Shown here: piece after piece, positions 16,582 to 24,554 of the stretch
Position numbering within the stretch: position 1 is the first letter of the stretch
How the letters are laid out: every line of letters begins with the position of its first letter
Assembly: GCA_030432595.1 (NCBI GenBank)
Contig: JAUIGU010000005.1
Coordinates: forward strand, 1 to 64,000
Length of the DNA stretch: 64,000 bases
Origin: Phycisphaerae bacterium
GTDB taxonomy: Bacteria > Planctomycetota > Phycisphaerae > Phycisphaerales > Phycisphaeraceae
Direction: 5' to 3'
Translations under genes and position numbers: made by a program
Notes under the pieces: model-generated
What the model saw: the letters and a program-made list of their open reading frames with translations, nothing else
What the model was told of the DNA's origin: nothing
Databases searched by the model: none

Positions 16582-17697
16582 ATGCGATACGCCATGATCA
16601 TGGCCGGCGGCTCCGGCACCCGCCTCTGGCCCATGTCCACCAAGGACCTGCCCAAGCAACTCATCCCCTTCATCGGCGAGGGGGCGCAGCCCAAGTCCCT
16701 CCTCCAGATCGCCATGGACCGCCTCGACGGCTTCCTGCCCGACGCCCAGCTCTACGTCTGCGCCGGCGAGGCCACCCGCGCGGTCATGCTCGACAAACTC
16801 GACAAGCTCGCCGCCGACCGCTTCATCGGCGAGCCCACCGGCCGGGACACGCTCAACGCCGTGGGCCTCACCGCCGCCGTGCTGCATCATCTCGACAAGG
16901 ACGCCGTCTTCGCCGTCTTCACCGCCGACCACATCATCGAGCCCGTCGATAGGTTCCAGATAATCGTCAACGCCGGCTTCGAGCTCGCCGAGCGCGACAC
17001 GCCCACGCTCGTCACCTTCGGCATCGCGCCCACCCACGCCGCCACCGGCTACGGCTACCTGCAGCTCGGCGACGCCATCGCGGGCCAATCTTCCGGGGGC
17101 CACGTCGTCGATGAATTCAAGGAGAAGCCCGATGCCGACAGGGCCGAGCAATACTATGCTGCTGGCCCCGCAAAGTACCTCTGGAACTCCGGCATGTTCG
17201 TGTGGAAGGCGTCCGTCGTCCTCGACGCGATCCAGAAGTTCGCCCCCAAAAACCACGCCGCGCTCCTCGACGTCGCGAGCAAGTGGGGCACCCCGGAATA
17301 CGACGACAAGATCGCGGAGGTTTATCCCAAGCTCGACAAGATCAGCGTCGACTTCGCGATCATGGAGCCCAGCAGCACCGACGACGCGTTCACCGTCGCC
17401 GCCGTCCCCATGCCGCTCAAGTGGCTCGACGTCGGCAGCTGGCCCAGCTTCTGCGAAACCCTCGCCCCCGACGACGCCGGCAACGTGCGCAGCGGCGTCA
17501 AGTCCGTCGCGATCGACAGCAAGGGCACCCTCACCGCCGGCGACGACCCGCACCACGTCATCGCCACCATTGGCTGCGAAGACCTCATCATCATCCACAC
17601 GAAAAACGCCACGCTCGTCTGCCCCAAAGACCAGGCCGAGCGGATCAAAGAACTGCACAAAGCGGTGGGCGAAAAGTGCGGGCAGGAGTACCTTTGA
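16582..17697 (+). CDS. manC: Mannose-1-phosphate guanylyltransferase
   Basis: 371 aa from ATG 16582. MIMAGGSGTRLWPMS near the N terminus is the nucleotide-binding loop of sugar-nucleotide transferases, and DLPKQLIPF and FTADHIIEP are the following signature blocks of GDP-mannose pyrophosphorylases. It makes GDP-mannose from mannose-1-phosphate and GTP, supplying mannose, fucose or similar donors for the polysaccharide and glycoprotein pathways. It has the length of the single-domain type without the C-terminal phosphomannose isomerase part. The stop TGA overlaps the TTG start of the next small gene by 3 bases. Confidence 0.9.
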   Translation: MRYAMIMAGGSGTRLWPMSTKDLPKQLIPFIGEGAQPKSLLQIAMDRLDGFLPDAQLYVCAGEATRAVMLDKLDKLAADRFIGEPTGRDTLNAVGLTAAVLHHLDKDAVFAVFTADHIIEPVDRFQIIVNAGFELAERDTPTLVTFGIAPTHAATGYGYLQLGDAIAGQSSGGHVVDEFKEKPDADRAEQYYAAGPAKYLWNSGMFVWKASVVLDAIQKFAPKNHAALLDVASKWGTPEYDDKIAEVYPKLDKISVDFAIMEPSSTDDAFTVAAVPMPLKWLDVGSWPSFCETLAPDDAGNVRSGVKSVAIDSKGTLTAGDDPHHVIATIGCEDLIIIHTKNATLVCPKDQAERIKELHKAVGEKCGQEYL

Positions 17698-17996
17698 TCT
17701 GCAGGCACTGCGGTCATCGTTTTGATGCGAACTGGCAACTTCAAGTTGCGCCAGGTGGGCAAGAATCACCAGGTACGTTTCTGTTGGTTGCTTTATTCAC
17801 GCTAGTTGTCTGCGGGGTCCTCGCCTCACTTGGAATGTATTTCGACCTACTATGGCTTACTGGAATTGCCGTAGTTACCACCGTCATAGCAATTCCCCTC
17901 GTGTTGATTCAAGTGCCGATTGCTTGGTCAGATTGTCGCGGCACAGTTTGTCCGAAATGCGGCACCGTAGCCACGGTTTATCCTTGGTCGCGCTGA
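17694..17996 (+). CDS. Small zinc-ribbon membrane protein, function unknown
   Basis: 100 aa from TTG 17694, which overlaps the upstream stop and is preceded by AGGAG 5 bases away. It begins MICRHCGHRF (CxxC), continues with two hydrophobic helices around residues 29-75, and ends with CPKCGTVATVYPW (CxxC). The two half-ribbons on either side of the helices could join to bind one zinc on the same face of the membrane. Codon use is more AT-rich than in the neighbours. The family was not recognised. The Shine-Dalgarno and the stop/start overlap are the main support that it is real. Confidence 0.6.
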   Translation: MICRHCGHRFDANWQLQVAPGGQESPGTFLLVALFTLVVCGVLASLGMYFDLLWLTGIAVVTTVIAIPLVLIQVPIAWSDCRGTVCPKCGTVATVYPWSR

Positions 17997-17999
17997 ACC

Positions 18000-18410
18000 A
18001 TGCGTTACCTCGCCATCGACCTCGGCGCCAAGCGCACCGGCCTCGCCACCGGCGACGACGAGTCGCGCATCGCCTCGCCGCTCACGACCATCGACACCGC
18101 CGCCGACCAAGAGCGCTGGCGGCAGCTCACCAAAATCATCGAAGTCGAACAGCCGGACGCCCTGGTGCTCGGCCTGCCGCTCAACATGGACGACACCGAA
18201 GGCCCGGCCGCCCAGGCCGCCCGCGCGTTTGCCGAGCAACTCGCCCAGCGCTTCAACCTGCCCGTCCACCTGCAGGACGAACGCCTCACCTCCGCCGCCG
18301 CCGACGCGCAGATGGCCCGCACCGGCCTGACCCACGCCCAGAAAAAACAACGCCGCGACGCCCTCGCCGCCGCCGCCATCCTCCGCGCGTTCTTCGACGC
18401 CTCTATATAA
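18000..18410 (+). CDS. ruvX: RuvX/YqgF family RNase H-fold nuclease
   Basis: 136 aa. MRYLAIDLGAKRTGLATGD gives the first catalytic Asp of the RNase H fold. LGLPLNMDDTEG, HLQDERLTS (Glu) and RRDALAAAAILRAFFD (Asp) are the other conserved blocks of the YqgF/RuvX family. Members process 16S rRNA 5' ends and have been called putative Holliday-junction resolvases. The length matches the family. It follows the small membrane protein by 3 bases, so the two are likely co-transcribed. Confidence 0.9.
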   Translation: MRYLAIDLGAKRTGLATGDDESRIASPLTTIDTAADQERWRQLTKIIEVEQPDALVLGLPLNMDDTEGPAAQAARAFAEQLAQRFNLPVHLQDERLTSAAADAQMARTGLTHAQKKQRRDALAAAAILRAFFDASI

Positions 18411-18413
18411 AGC

Positions 18414-18464
18414 GGCGGCCGGTGGCCGCCGTCTCTATTCCAACCGTGTTGCGTCGCAACACGG
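18414..18464. repeat. Two adjacent hairpins downstream of ruvX
   Basis: GGCGGCC-GGT-GGCCGCC (18414-18430) is followed by CCGTGTTGC-GTC-GCAACACGG (18444-18464), both perfect. Neither is followed by a T-tract. The second, with GGCTAAACGTCAA after it, loosely resembles the GCGTCGC palindromes elsewhere in the window. Confidence 0.55.
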
Positions 18465-18594
18465 CTAAACGTCAACCCCCGTGCACACCGCCGAGGCCGT
18501 CGGCGCCTTTATAGAACACCCCAGCTTCCGCCCAACCCCGCCCATCCGTTATCATCTCCGGCTCGCCCGTTTTTCACATCTCTGGAGTTCCCCC

Positions 18595-19746
18595 GTGGCC
18601 GAAGTCCTCATCCGCGACGTCGTCAAGACCTACCCCGGCAACGTCACCGCCGTCAAGGGCATCAACCTCGACATCCCCGACGGCGAGTTCACCGTCCTCG
18701 TCGGGCCCTCCGGCTGCGGCAAGTCCACCACTCTCCGCATGGTCGCCGGCCTCGAAGACATCACCGAGGGCACCATCTCCATCGGCGAGCGCGTCGTCAA
18801 CGACGTCGCCCCCAAGGACCGCGACATCGCCATGGTCTTCCAGAACTACGCCCTCTACCCGCACATGACCGTGTACAAAAACATGGCGTTCGGGCTCAAG
18901 CTCCGCAAGTTCCCCAAAACCGAAATCGACGAACGCGTCAACAACGCCGCCAAGATCCTCGGCATCGAAAAACTCCTCGACCGCAAACCCAAGGCCCTCT
19001 CCGGCGGCCAGCGCCAACGCGTCGCGCTCGGCCGCGCCATTGTGCGTGACCCCGCGGTCTTCCTCTTCGACGAACCGCTCTCCAACCTGGACGCCAAGCT
19101 GCGCGTCGAGACCCGCGCCGAGCTCAAACGCCTGCACAAGCGCCTCGCCACCACCACGATCTACGTCACCCACGACCAGGAAGAGGCCATGACGCTCGGC
19201 GACCGCGTGGTCGTCATGTCCGAGGGCCTCATCCAGCAGTGCGATACGCCGCTGAACGTCTACCAGCACCCGGTCAACCGCTTCGTCGCCGCCTTCCTGG
19301 GCACCCCGCCGATGAACTTCATCGACGGCAGACTCGAGCAAGGGCAGAACGGCCTGAGCTTCGTCGCCCGCGGCATCGAGATCGCGCTCCGCGGCCACCA
19401 CGCCGATCTCGCCGCCGGCCACGTCGGCAAAGAGGTCGTGCTCGGCGTCCGCCCCGAGGCCCTCTTCCTCCGACCCGCCGACACCGCCAACAGCGACGAC
19501 CAGACCATCCCCGCCACCGTCGGCGTCGTCGAACCCCTGGGCAACACCATGGACGTCTTCGCCGTCATCGGCGGCGACACCATGACGCAAGACAACGCCC
19601 GCCGCGTCACCGCCCGCGTCAAGGCCGAGGTCCTCGACGAAGACACGCCCGTCACCCTCTACGTCGACGACACCAAGCTCCACCTCTTCGAGCCCGGCGA
19701 ATACGGCGAAAACATCACGCTGCAGCACGCGGCGGCGGTGGTGTGA
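18595..19746 (+). CDS. Sugar ABC transporter ATPase (UgpC/MsmK/MalK family)
   Basis: 383 aa from GTG 18595, chosen over an upstream start because CTGGAG precedes it and the conserved domain starts at once. All ATPase motifs are present: Walker A GPSGCGKSTT, Q-loop VFQNYALYPHMTV, signature LSGGQRQRVALGRA, Walker B VFLFDEPLSNLD and switch His in VTHDQEEAMTLGD. The C-terminal 130 residues form the TOBE/OB-fold regulatory domain typical of ATPases that serve many carbohydrate importers. No permease or binding-protein gene is adjacent, so it is probably a shared ATPase acting with permeases encoded elsewhere. Confidence 0.88.
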   Translation: MAEVLIRDVVKTYPGNVTAVKGINLDIPDGEFTVLVGPSGCGKSTTLRMVAGLEDITEGTISIGERVVNDVAPKDRDIAMVFQNYALYPHMTVYKNMAFGLKLRKFPKTEIDERVNNAAKILGIEKLLDRKPKALSGGQRQRVALGRAIVRDPAVFLFDEPLSNLDAKLRVETRAELKRLHKRLATTTIYVTHDQEEAMTLGDRVVVMSEGLIQQCDTPLNVYQHPVNRFVAAFLGTPPMNFIDGRLEQGQNGLSFVARGIEIALRGHHADLAAGHVGKEVVLGVRPEALFLRPADTANSDDQTIPATVGVVEPLGNTMDVFAVIGGDTMTQDNARRVTARVKAEVLDEDTPVTLYVDDTKLHLFEPGEYGENITLQHAAAVV

Positions 19747-19841
19747 GGTATTCACCAATGCCAGACAGTTTTTCGCTTCGCGTAGTTTGGGATTAGTGAA
19801 AATGTACTGCGTGTCTAGGTTGGTATTGCAAAGGAATAGGT

Positions 19842-20492
19842 TTATGGCGCGATTGGATCCGAATGCTCTGGATGAAGAAGTTGGCCGCAGCGAATATGTT
19901 TTTCGTTGTCCCACGCGTTTTCGTCGGTCAGTGTAAACCGAAATCCACACCTTGGGCACTTTACCCAGCTCGACTTATAGATTGATGCATTTAATCGTGG
20001 TCCGAACGGATTACTTCGATCCACTTTTATCTTTGAGTTACGTTCGAAGTCGCGATAGGCTGCTCGACGAATGAGCTGAAATGCTTCTACACCTTGCCTC
20101 CATCCTTTAGTTCTGGTCTGCCAACATACGCAGCCATCAGTGCAGATGGCCAGTACGGCTGAAGTCAGTTGTGCAACTAAGGCATTTGCACTGTTGTGTT
20201 CGTTCCAGCAGAAAGTAGCGGAACGATCACAGTCTTGCAGAGGATCAAACTCTTCCTCGATAGACGATGTATTAGTTGAGAATTTTCTGATTCTTAGTTG
20301 AAATTTGCACGTCACTTCTCCAACACGCATCGACACCTCTGAACCTTCGTTGATAATTTCAGTCGCCTCACCTGTGGGGAACTGAGACAGATCAAGAACT
20401 CCAATAGGCAGCTTGCGTTTTGAGACCGTCTCATCCCAATGACGTTGTTCTGGAGTGGATTCTGAATTGTAGTAGACAGTAAGAGTTACCAT
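19842..20492 (-). CDS. Hypothetical protein with C-terminal zinc-finger-like motif, AT-rich
   Basis: 216 aa from ATG 20492 (MVTLTVYYNSE); starts at 20513 or further upstream are possible and no clear Shine-Dalgarno favours one. The family is unrecognised. The C terminus has CPRCGFRFTL and later IRCGQLLHPEH, which could bind zinc. The middle has several Cys (TDGCVCW). Codon use is markedly more AT-rich than the surrounding genes (many AAT, TTT, GAA, AGA), which suggests recent acquisition. It stands alone on its strand, with a long hairpin on its upstream side. Confidence 0.5.
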   Translation of the reverse strand: MVTLTVYYNSESTPEQRHWDETVSKRKLPIGVLDLSQFPTGEATEIINEGSEVSMRVGEVTCKFQLRIRKFSTNTSSIEEEFDPLQDCDRSATFCWNEHNSANALVAQLTSAVLAICTDGCVCWQTRTKGWRQGVEAFQLIRRAAYRDFERNSKIKVDRSNPFGPRLNASIYKSSWVKCPRCGFRFTLTDENAWDNEKHIRCGQLLHPEHSDPIAP

Positions 20493-20543
20493 GATTCGAT
20501 ATACCACTCTCATTTTAGCTTGACTATTCAAGTCTACCTTGCC

Positions 20544-20629
20544 GGGTGCCACGCCTCAGCCGCAGCGTGATCTGTGCCGGTTGCAAACAAGCTAACCGTA
20601 CACATCGCCTGCGGCGGGGTGTGGCACCC
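20544..20629. repeat. Long imperfect inverted repeat (GGGTGCCAC ... GTGGCACCC)
   Basis: An approximately 86-base imperfect palindrome. The left arm reads GGGTGCCACGCCTCAGCCGC and continues to CCGGTT. The right arm is its imperfect complement, ending GCGGGGTGTGGCACCC. The loop is about CAAACAAG. It lies between the start of the AT-rich hypothetical gene and the trpF-like gene, so it would be in the 5' leader of either transcript. Confidence 0.65.
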
Positions 20630-20646
20630 CACCGTATTCTCTCGGC

Positions 20647-21318
20647 GTGAAAACGTGCCCCCGCTTCAAAGTCTGCTGCATCGCCTCCGTCGCCGAGGCG
20701 CAACTGGCCGTCGACGCCGGGGCGGCGGCGGTGGGGTTGGTGTCGGCGATGCCCAGCGGGCCCGGGCCGATCGACGAAGCGCTCATCACGCAGATCGCGG
20801 CGACGGTGCCGCCGGGGGTGAGCGCGTTCTTGTTGACGAGTCTGCGGGACGTGGACGCGATCGTGGCGCAGCAGCGGCGCTGCCGGACGGACACGATCCA
20901 GTTGTGCGATGCGCTCCAGGACGGCGACCACGCACGCCTGCGTGCCGAGCTTACGGGGGTCCGGCTGGTGCAGGTCGTCCACGTCGAGGACGAGCGCGCG
21001 GTCGACGAAGCGCAGCGCGTCGCGCCGCACGTGGATGCCGTCCTGCTCGACTCGGGCCGGCCGAGTGCGGCGGTGAAAGAACTCGGCGGCACCGGCCGCC
21101 GCCACGACTGGGCCATCAGCCGGCGGGTCGTCGAGACCTGCGGCAAACCCGTCTACCTCGCCGGCGGGCTCAACGCAGACAACGCCGCCGAGGCCATCGC
21201 CGCCGTCCGCCCCTTCGGCCTGGACGTGTGCTCGGGCCTGCGTACCGCCGGCCGCCTCGACCCGCAGAAACTCCACGCCTTCGCCGACGCGGTCCGCAAG
21301 GCGGCGACTTCAAACTGA
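20647..21318 (+). CDS. trpF: Phosphoribosylanthranilate isomerase-like protein (TrpF family)
   Basis: 223 aa from GTG 20647. The (beta/alpha)8 signature blocks are in order: FKVCCIAS (family K-V/I-C-G, with the catalytic Cys first), LVQVVHV, VDAVLLDS (catalytic Asp) and GGTGRRHDW, then YLAGGLNADNAAEAI and LDVCSGL for phosphate binding. The enzyme converts phosphoribosylanthranilate to the carboxyphenylamino-deoxyribulose phosphate in tryptophan synthesis. The usual Gly after the catalytic Cys is Cys here. It is not next to other trp genes in this window, so a diverged paralogue with another role is possible. Confidence 0.72.
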   Translation: MKTCPRFKVCCIASVAEAQLAVDAGAAAVGLVSAMPSGPGPIDEALITQIAATVPPGVSAFLLTSLRDVDAIVAQQRRCRTDTIQLCDALQDGDHARLRAELTGVRLVQVVHVEDERAVDEAQRVAPHVDAVLLDSGRPSAAVKELGGTGRRHDWAISRRVVETCGKPVYLAGGLNADNAAEAIAAVRPFGLDVCSGLRTAGRLDPQKLHAFADAVRKAATSN

Positions 21319-21340
21319 TCAGCTCAACCTCCACATGAAG

Positions 21341-21361
21341 CCCACGGTCTCAGGCCGTGGG
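21341..21361. terminator. Hairpin between convergent trpF-like and oxidoreductase genes
   Basis: A perfect 7-bp stem CCCACGG / CCGTGGG with a 7-base loop, followed by a further GCCGTGGGCCCAC palindrome. It sits 22 bases after the trpF-like stop and between convergent genes. It has no T-tract, so terminator activity is only plausible. Confidence 0.4.
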
Positions 21362-21475
21362 CCGTGGGCCCACCCGCGCTCAAAGCGTCGGACTTCGAAT
21401 TAAACAGAACCAATCCAGTTCTCGCGACGGCACCTCGTTCTTTCCCGGAAAAAAACGAGTATGTCTTGCGGCCTA

Positions 21476-22669
21476 TCAACCGCCGAGAGATACGACCTGT
21501 CCCGTCCCGTGTGACCGCAGCGCCGCGTCGAGGATGTCGTGGTGCCGCCGGGCTTCATCGGGCGTCGCGCAATGGAAAGGCGTCTCGCCGGTCTGCCGCA
21601 TGCCGTCTCGGCCGTTCGTCATCTCATCGCAGAACGCGGCCCACATCTGCTGGATGGCGTCGGCGAAGCCGAACTCGAAGATGCCGCCCGTGACCGAAGC
21701 GTAGCGCGGAGCGAACGGGACGTCCGCCACGTTCCAGGCCTGCGTTGCGCCCGGGCTGGCGTAGGGCATCGTCCGGAGGGTCTTCGGGTTCTCGGTGGAG
21801 AAGTGGGCGGACTGCCGCGTGCCCGCGATCTTTACGAACCAGGTGTTCTGATGCCCGGGCGCGATGCGTTTCACGCTGACGGTCATGGGGAAGTCCTGAT
21901 CGTCGGTGCGGACGTGGGTCAGCATCGTCGCGTTGTCCCACGTCTCGCAGGGGACGCGCACGCTGTCGCCGGCGGCCCGCGGGCGCGACGTCACGACGTT
22001 GTTGAGCACGCAGCGCACGTCCCGCGGAACCCATCCGAAGCGCAGGGGCAGGTGGAGCGGGTGCAAGCCCAGATCGCCGAGCACGCCGTATTCGCCGCAG
22101 TGCGCGACCTGCCGTTTCCAGTTGATCGGCTTGTCGGGGTTGAGGTCGCTGTTGTGCCAGAACCCCGCCTCGACGTCGAGGATCGTGCCGAACGCGCCGC
22201 GCTGCACCATCTCGACGATGCGCTGGGCCCCGGGGAAGAACGGGATCTCGCTGCTGCAGCGTACGAACGCTTTCGGGTGTGCTTCGATGGCTTCGGTGAT
22301 GCGTGCGTTGGCGGCGTGGTCGATGCCGAAGGGTTTCTCGCCGAGCATGGCTTTGCCGCTGCGGACGACGTCGGTGTAGATGCGTTCGTGCAGGTCGTGG
22401 GGCACGGCGACGTAAACCGCGTCGAGGTCGTCCGCCGACAGCAGCGCCGTGTAGTCGTCGGTGTCGTGCTCGATCGGGCAGTTGCGGTTGAACCAGTCGC
22501 GAACGGCGGGGCTCAGGTCGCAGATGCCGGCGATGACCGGCTCGAAGTCCGGCGGGTGCGGGCCCGCGTCGAGCTGACACCAGCGCGCCGCGGCCGCCGC
22601 GAACTCGCGCCCCATCAGGCCGCCGCCGATGACGCCGAACCGGATCGGCTTGCGTGCGGACGCGCTCAC
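21476..22669 (-). CDS. Gfo/Idh/MocA family oxidoreductase
   Basis: 397 aa. IRFGVIGGGLMGREFAAAAA at the N terminus is the Rossmann dinucleotide-binding motif. VYVAVPHDLHERI and GKAMLGEKPFGID (the EKP motif) are hallmark blocks of the Gfo/Idh/MocA family of NAD(P)-dependent sugar and inositol dehydrogenases. The C-terminal half is the substrate-binding beta-sheet domain. It is the last gene of a minus-strand run and overlaps the upstream aldolase by 4 bases (ATGA). It probably oxidises or epimerises an intermediate of the sugar handled by this locus. Confidence 0.88.
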   Translation of the reverse strand: MSASARKPIRFGVIGGGLMGREFAAAAARWCQLDAGPHPPDFEPVIAGICDLSPAVRDWFNRNCPIEHDTDDYTALLSADDLDAVYVAVPHDLHERIYTDVVRSGKAMLGEKPFGIDHAANARITEAIEAHPKAFVRCSSEIPFFPGAQRIVEMVQRGAFGTILDVEAGFWHNSDLNPDKPINWKRQVAHCGEYGVLGDLGLHPLHLPLRFGWVPRDVRCVLNNVVTSRPRAAGDSVRVPCETWDNATMLTHVRTDDQDFPMTVSVKRIAPGHQNTWFVKIAGTRQSAHFSTENPKTLRTMPYASPGATQAWNVADVPFAPRYASVTGGIFEFGFADAIQQMWAAFCDEMTNGRDGMRQTGETPFHCATPDEARRHHDILDAALRSHGTGQVVSLGG

Positions 22670-23505
22670 TTCGGACCCCCGAGGTGTTGTGCGGCCTGCT
22701 CGACGTCCGCGTCGTCGTGCAGCATGGCCATGAGTGCCTTCGTGATCCCGCGCGGGTTGTCGTGCTGGATCACGTTGCGCCCGTACACGATCCCGCGGGC
22801 GCCCTGGGCCAGCAGCGCGCGGGTTCGGGCCAGCAGTTCGCGGTCATCGACTTTGCCGCCTCCGCGCACCAGCACCGGGATGTTCGACGCGGTCTCGATC
22901 ACGCGGTGGTAATCTTCGGGGTTGTCGGTCGGGTCGGCCTTGATCACGTCGGCGCCCAGCTCGACCGCCTGCCGCACGAGCGGGACGATCTTCTCCGGGT
23001 CGCCGTCGACCATGTACCCGCCGGCCTTCTTGTTGGGCTGAAACACGAGCGGCTCGATCATCAGCGGTATCGCGTAACGCTCGCTCTGGGCCTTGAGTTG
23101 CAGGATGTTGTCGATGCAGTCGTCGGTGACCGTCGGCTCGCCGGGGATGCGGAAAAGGTTGACCACGATGCACGCGGCGTCGAGCCGGACGGCCTGCTCG
23201 GCCGCGTCGTCGATCACCTTGCTGAACAGGTGGTCCGGCAGGTCCTTGCCGTAGACGTTGGCGACGTCGGTCCGCAGCACGAGCGCCGGTCGGTCCTTGC
23301 CGGCGATCTCCTGCAGCAGCCGGGCCTGGCCGATGGTCAACTGGATCGCGTCGGGGCCCGCGTCGGCCAGCACCCTGATCGCGGAAGGCAGGTCTTCGAT
23401 CCCCGAGAGGAACGAACCCTCGTTGAAGAACCCGTGGTCCACGGCGACGTCGAAACATCGGCCGCTGCGGGCGTTAAACAGTCGGTTGAGACGGTATTGT
23501 TTCAT
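22666..23505 (-). CDS. Class I aldolase family protein (DhnA/LsrF-like)
   Basis: 279 aa. The blocks GRCFDVAVDHGFFNEG and YAIPLMIEPLVF match the DhnA/LsrF group of Schiff-base TIM-barrel aldolases, as do GADVIKADPTDNPEDYHRV (candidate Schiff-base Lys in VIKAD), IPVLVRGGGK and ARGIVYGRNVIQ. Members include archaeal-type fructose-bisphosphate aldolase and the LsrF thiolase-like enzyme. The substrate is probably a phosphorylated sugar produced in this operon. It lies 21 bases downstream of the DeoR regulator and overlaps the oxidoreductase gene, which supports a single transcript. Confidence 0.82.
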   Translation of the reverse strand: MKQYRLNRLFNARSGRCFDVAVDHGFFNEGSFLSGIEDLPSAIRVLADAGPDAIQLTIGQARLLQEIAGKDRPALVLRTDVANVYGKDLPDHLFSKVIDDAAEQAVRLDAACIVVNLFRIPGEPTVTDDCIDNILQLKAQSERYAIPLMIEPLVFQPNKKAGGYMVDGDPEKIVPLVRQAVELGADVIKADPTDNPEDYHRVIETASNIPVLVRGGGKVDDRELLARTRALLAQGARGIVYGRNVIQHDNPRGITKALMAMLHDDADVEQAAQHLGGPK

Positions 23506-23526
23506 TGAATGTTTCTGTGTTTCGGA

Positions 23527-24285
23527 TTATGAATCGGCCACGAGAACCTTGCACGCCACGGAACCAAATCCACGCGGCGGTCGGCGGTCCACGACCCAGT
23601 GATCGAACGCGTTCCAGTCGGCAAAACCGATTGCCGCCGGTTGCTTGCATTTGCTGGCGTCGCACACCAGGATGCTGTGTCGTGATCGTTCAAGCACGGA
23701 CGACTTGACCGCGGACTCGCTCAATTCGGTGGTGCTCGCGCCGTCGGCGCGGTCCAGGCCACTCGCGCCGATCACCGCGTAATCGAACCGCAGGCGTCCG
23801 AGCCAGGTGTCGGAGGCACCGCCGACCAACGCACAGCTGACTTCGCGGACTTCGCCGCCGATAGCGGTTACCGACGCGTCTGATCCGTGCCTGATGGCGG
23901 CCGCCAGGAGCGACACGTTGTTGGTGAAGATCCGCAGGTCTCGCCGCGTGAGCAGTTGCATCCCGACCGACATCGCCGTCGAGCCTGCGTCGATGAACAC
24001 GCAGGTGCCGCGGGGGACCAGTGCCGCGGCGGCGGAAGCGATCTTTCGTTTGGCCGGCAGATTCTGTCGGCTGCGGCGCCGCAGTGTGCTTTCTCCGCCG
24101 ACGTGCTGCGGGTGAACCACGCCCCCGTGCACCCGGACGACCTCGCCCCGCGATTCAAGCTCACGCAGGTCGCGTTGCAGCGTCGAGCGGGAGACGTCCA
24201 GTTCGTTCTGAAGCGCGTCGACCGTGAACCGATGCTGGTGGGCCAGCCGCTCGAGAATCGCGCGTTGCCGGTCGTGGGACAGCAT
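23527..24285 (-). CDS. DeoR family transcriptional regulator
   Basis: 252 aa from ATG 24285; an ATG two codons upstream at 24291 is equally possible. The N-terminal HTH reads RQRAILERLAHQHRFTVDALQ, then DVSRSTLQRDLRELE and VVRVHGGVV, the DeoR signature. The C-terminal sugar-phosphate sensor domain has FIDAGSTAMSVGMQL, FTNNVSLLAAAI and IGGEVRE. Such proteins repress sugar operons until a phosphorylated intermediate binds. The start codon abuts a perfect 10-bp palindrome, consistent with autoregulation. It is the first gene before an aldolase and an oxidoreductase, and lies 263 bases after the NagB-like gene. Confidence 0.88.
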   Translation of the reverse strand: MLSHDRQRAILERLAHQHRFTVDALQNELDVSRSTLQRDLRELESRGEVVRVHGGVVHPQHVGGESTLRRRSRQNLPAKRKIASAAAALVPRGTCVFIDAGSTAMSVGMQLLTRRDLRIFTNNVSLLAAAIRHGSDASVTAIGGEVREVSCALVGGASDTWLGRLRFDYAVIGASGLDRADGASTTELSESAVKSSVLERSRHSILVCDASKCKQPAAIGFADWNAFDHWVVDRRPPRGFGSVACKVLVADS

Positions 24286-24308
24286 GACCATTTTGTACCA
24301 AAATGGTC
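24286..24308. promoter_or_regulatory. Putative DeoR operator: perfect 10-bp palindrome at the regulator's start
   Basis: GACCATTTTG-TAC-CAAAATGGTC, a perfect inverted repeat with 10-bp arms and a 3-base spacer. It ends exactly at the ATG at 24285 and contains the alternative ATG at 24291. Binding here would block the promoter or ribosome access. That the DeoR protein binds it is inferred from position only. Confidence 0.7.
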
Positions 24309-24554
24309 ACAAAGGGTCAAGTAAGATAGTCTTTATGAAGGGATCGTGTATTTGGATCGCCTTAGTCCTCGGCTCGCGTGGTCACATGTGGGCAGAATGC
24401 ATCGAAGTGCCCGGTAGCGCTGCTTGAAAGCAGGTTTTCATACCGGCCGGAATGACTTCCTGAAAACGTGGATCGGCAAACGGGGTCCTCACAGGTTTTG
24501 TGCTGGTTCGAACGGTTTCAGCGATGTCGTGTACGCCTCGGCAATTGAATTGTG

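Noticed and set aside
18481-18594. Longer N terminus of the ABC ATPase
   Set aside because: 38 extra residues would precede the family's normal start, are not conserved-looking, and the GTG at 18595 has its own Shine-Dalgarno.
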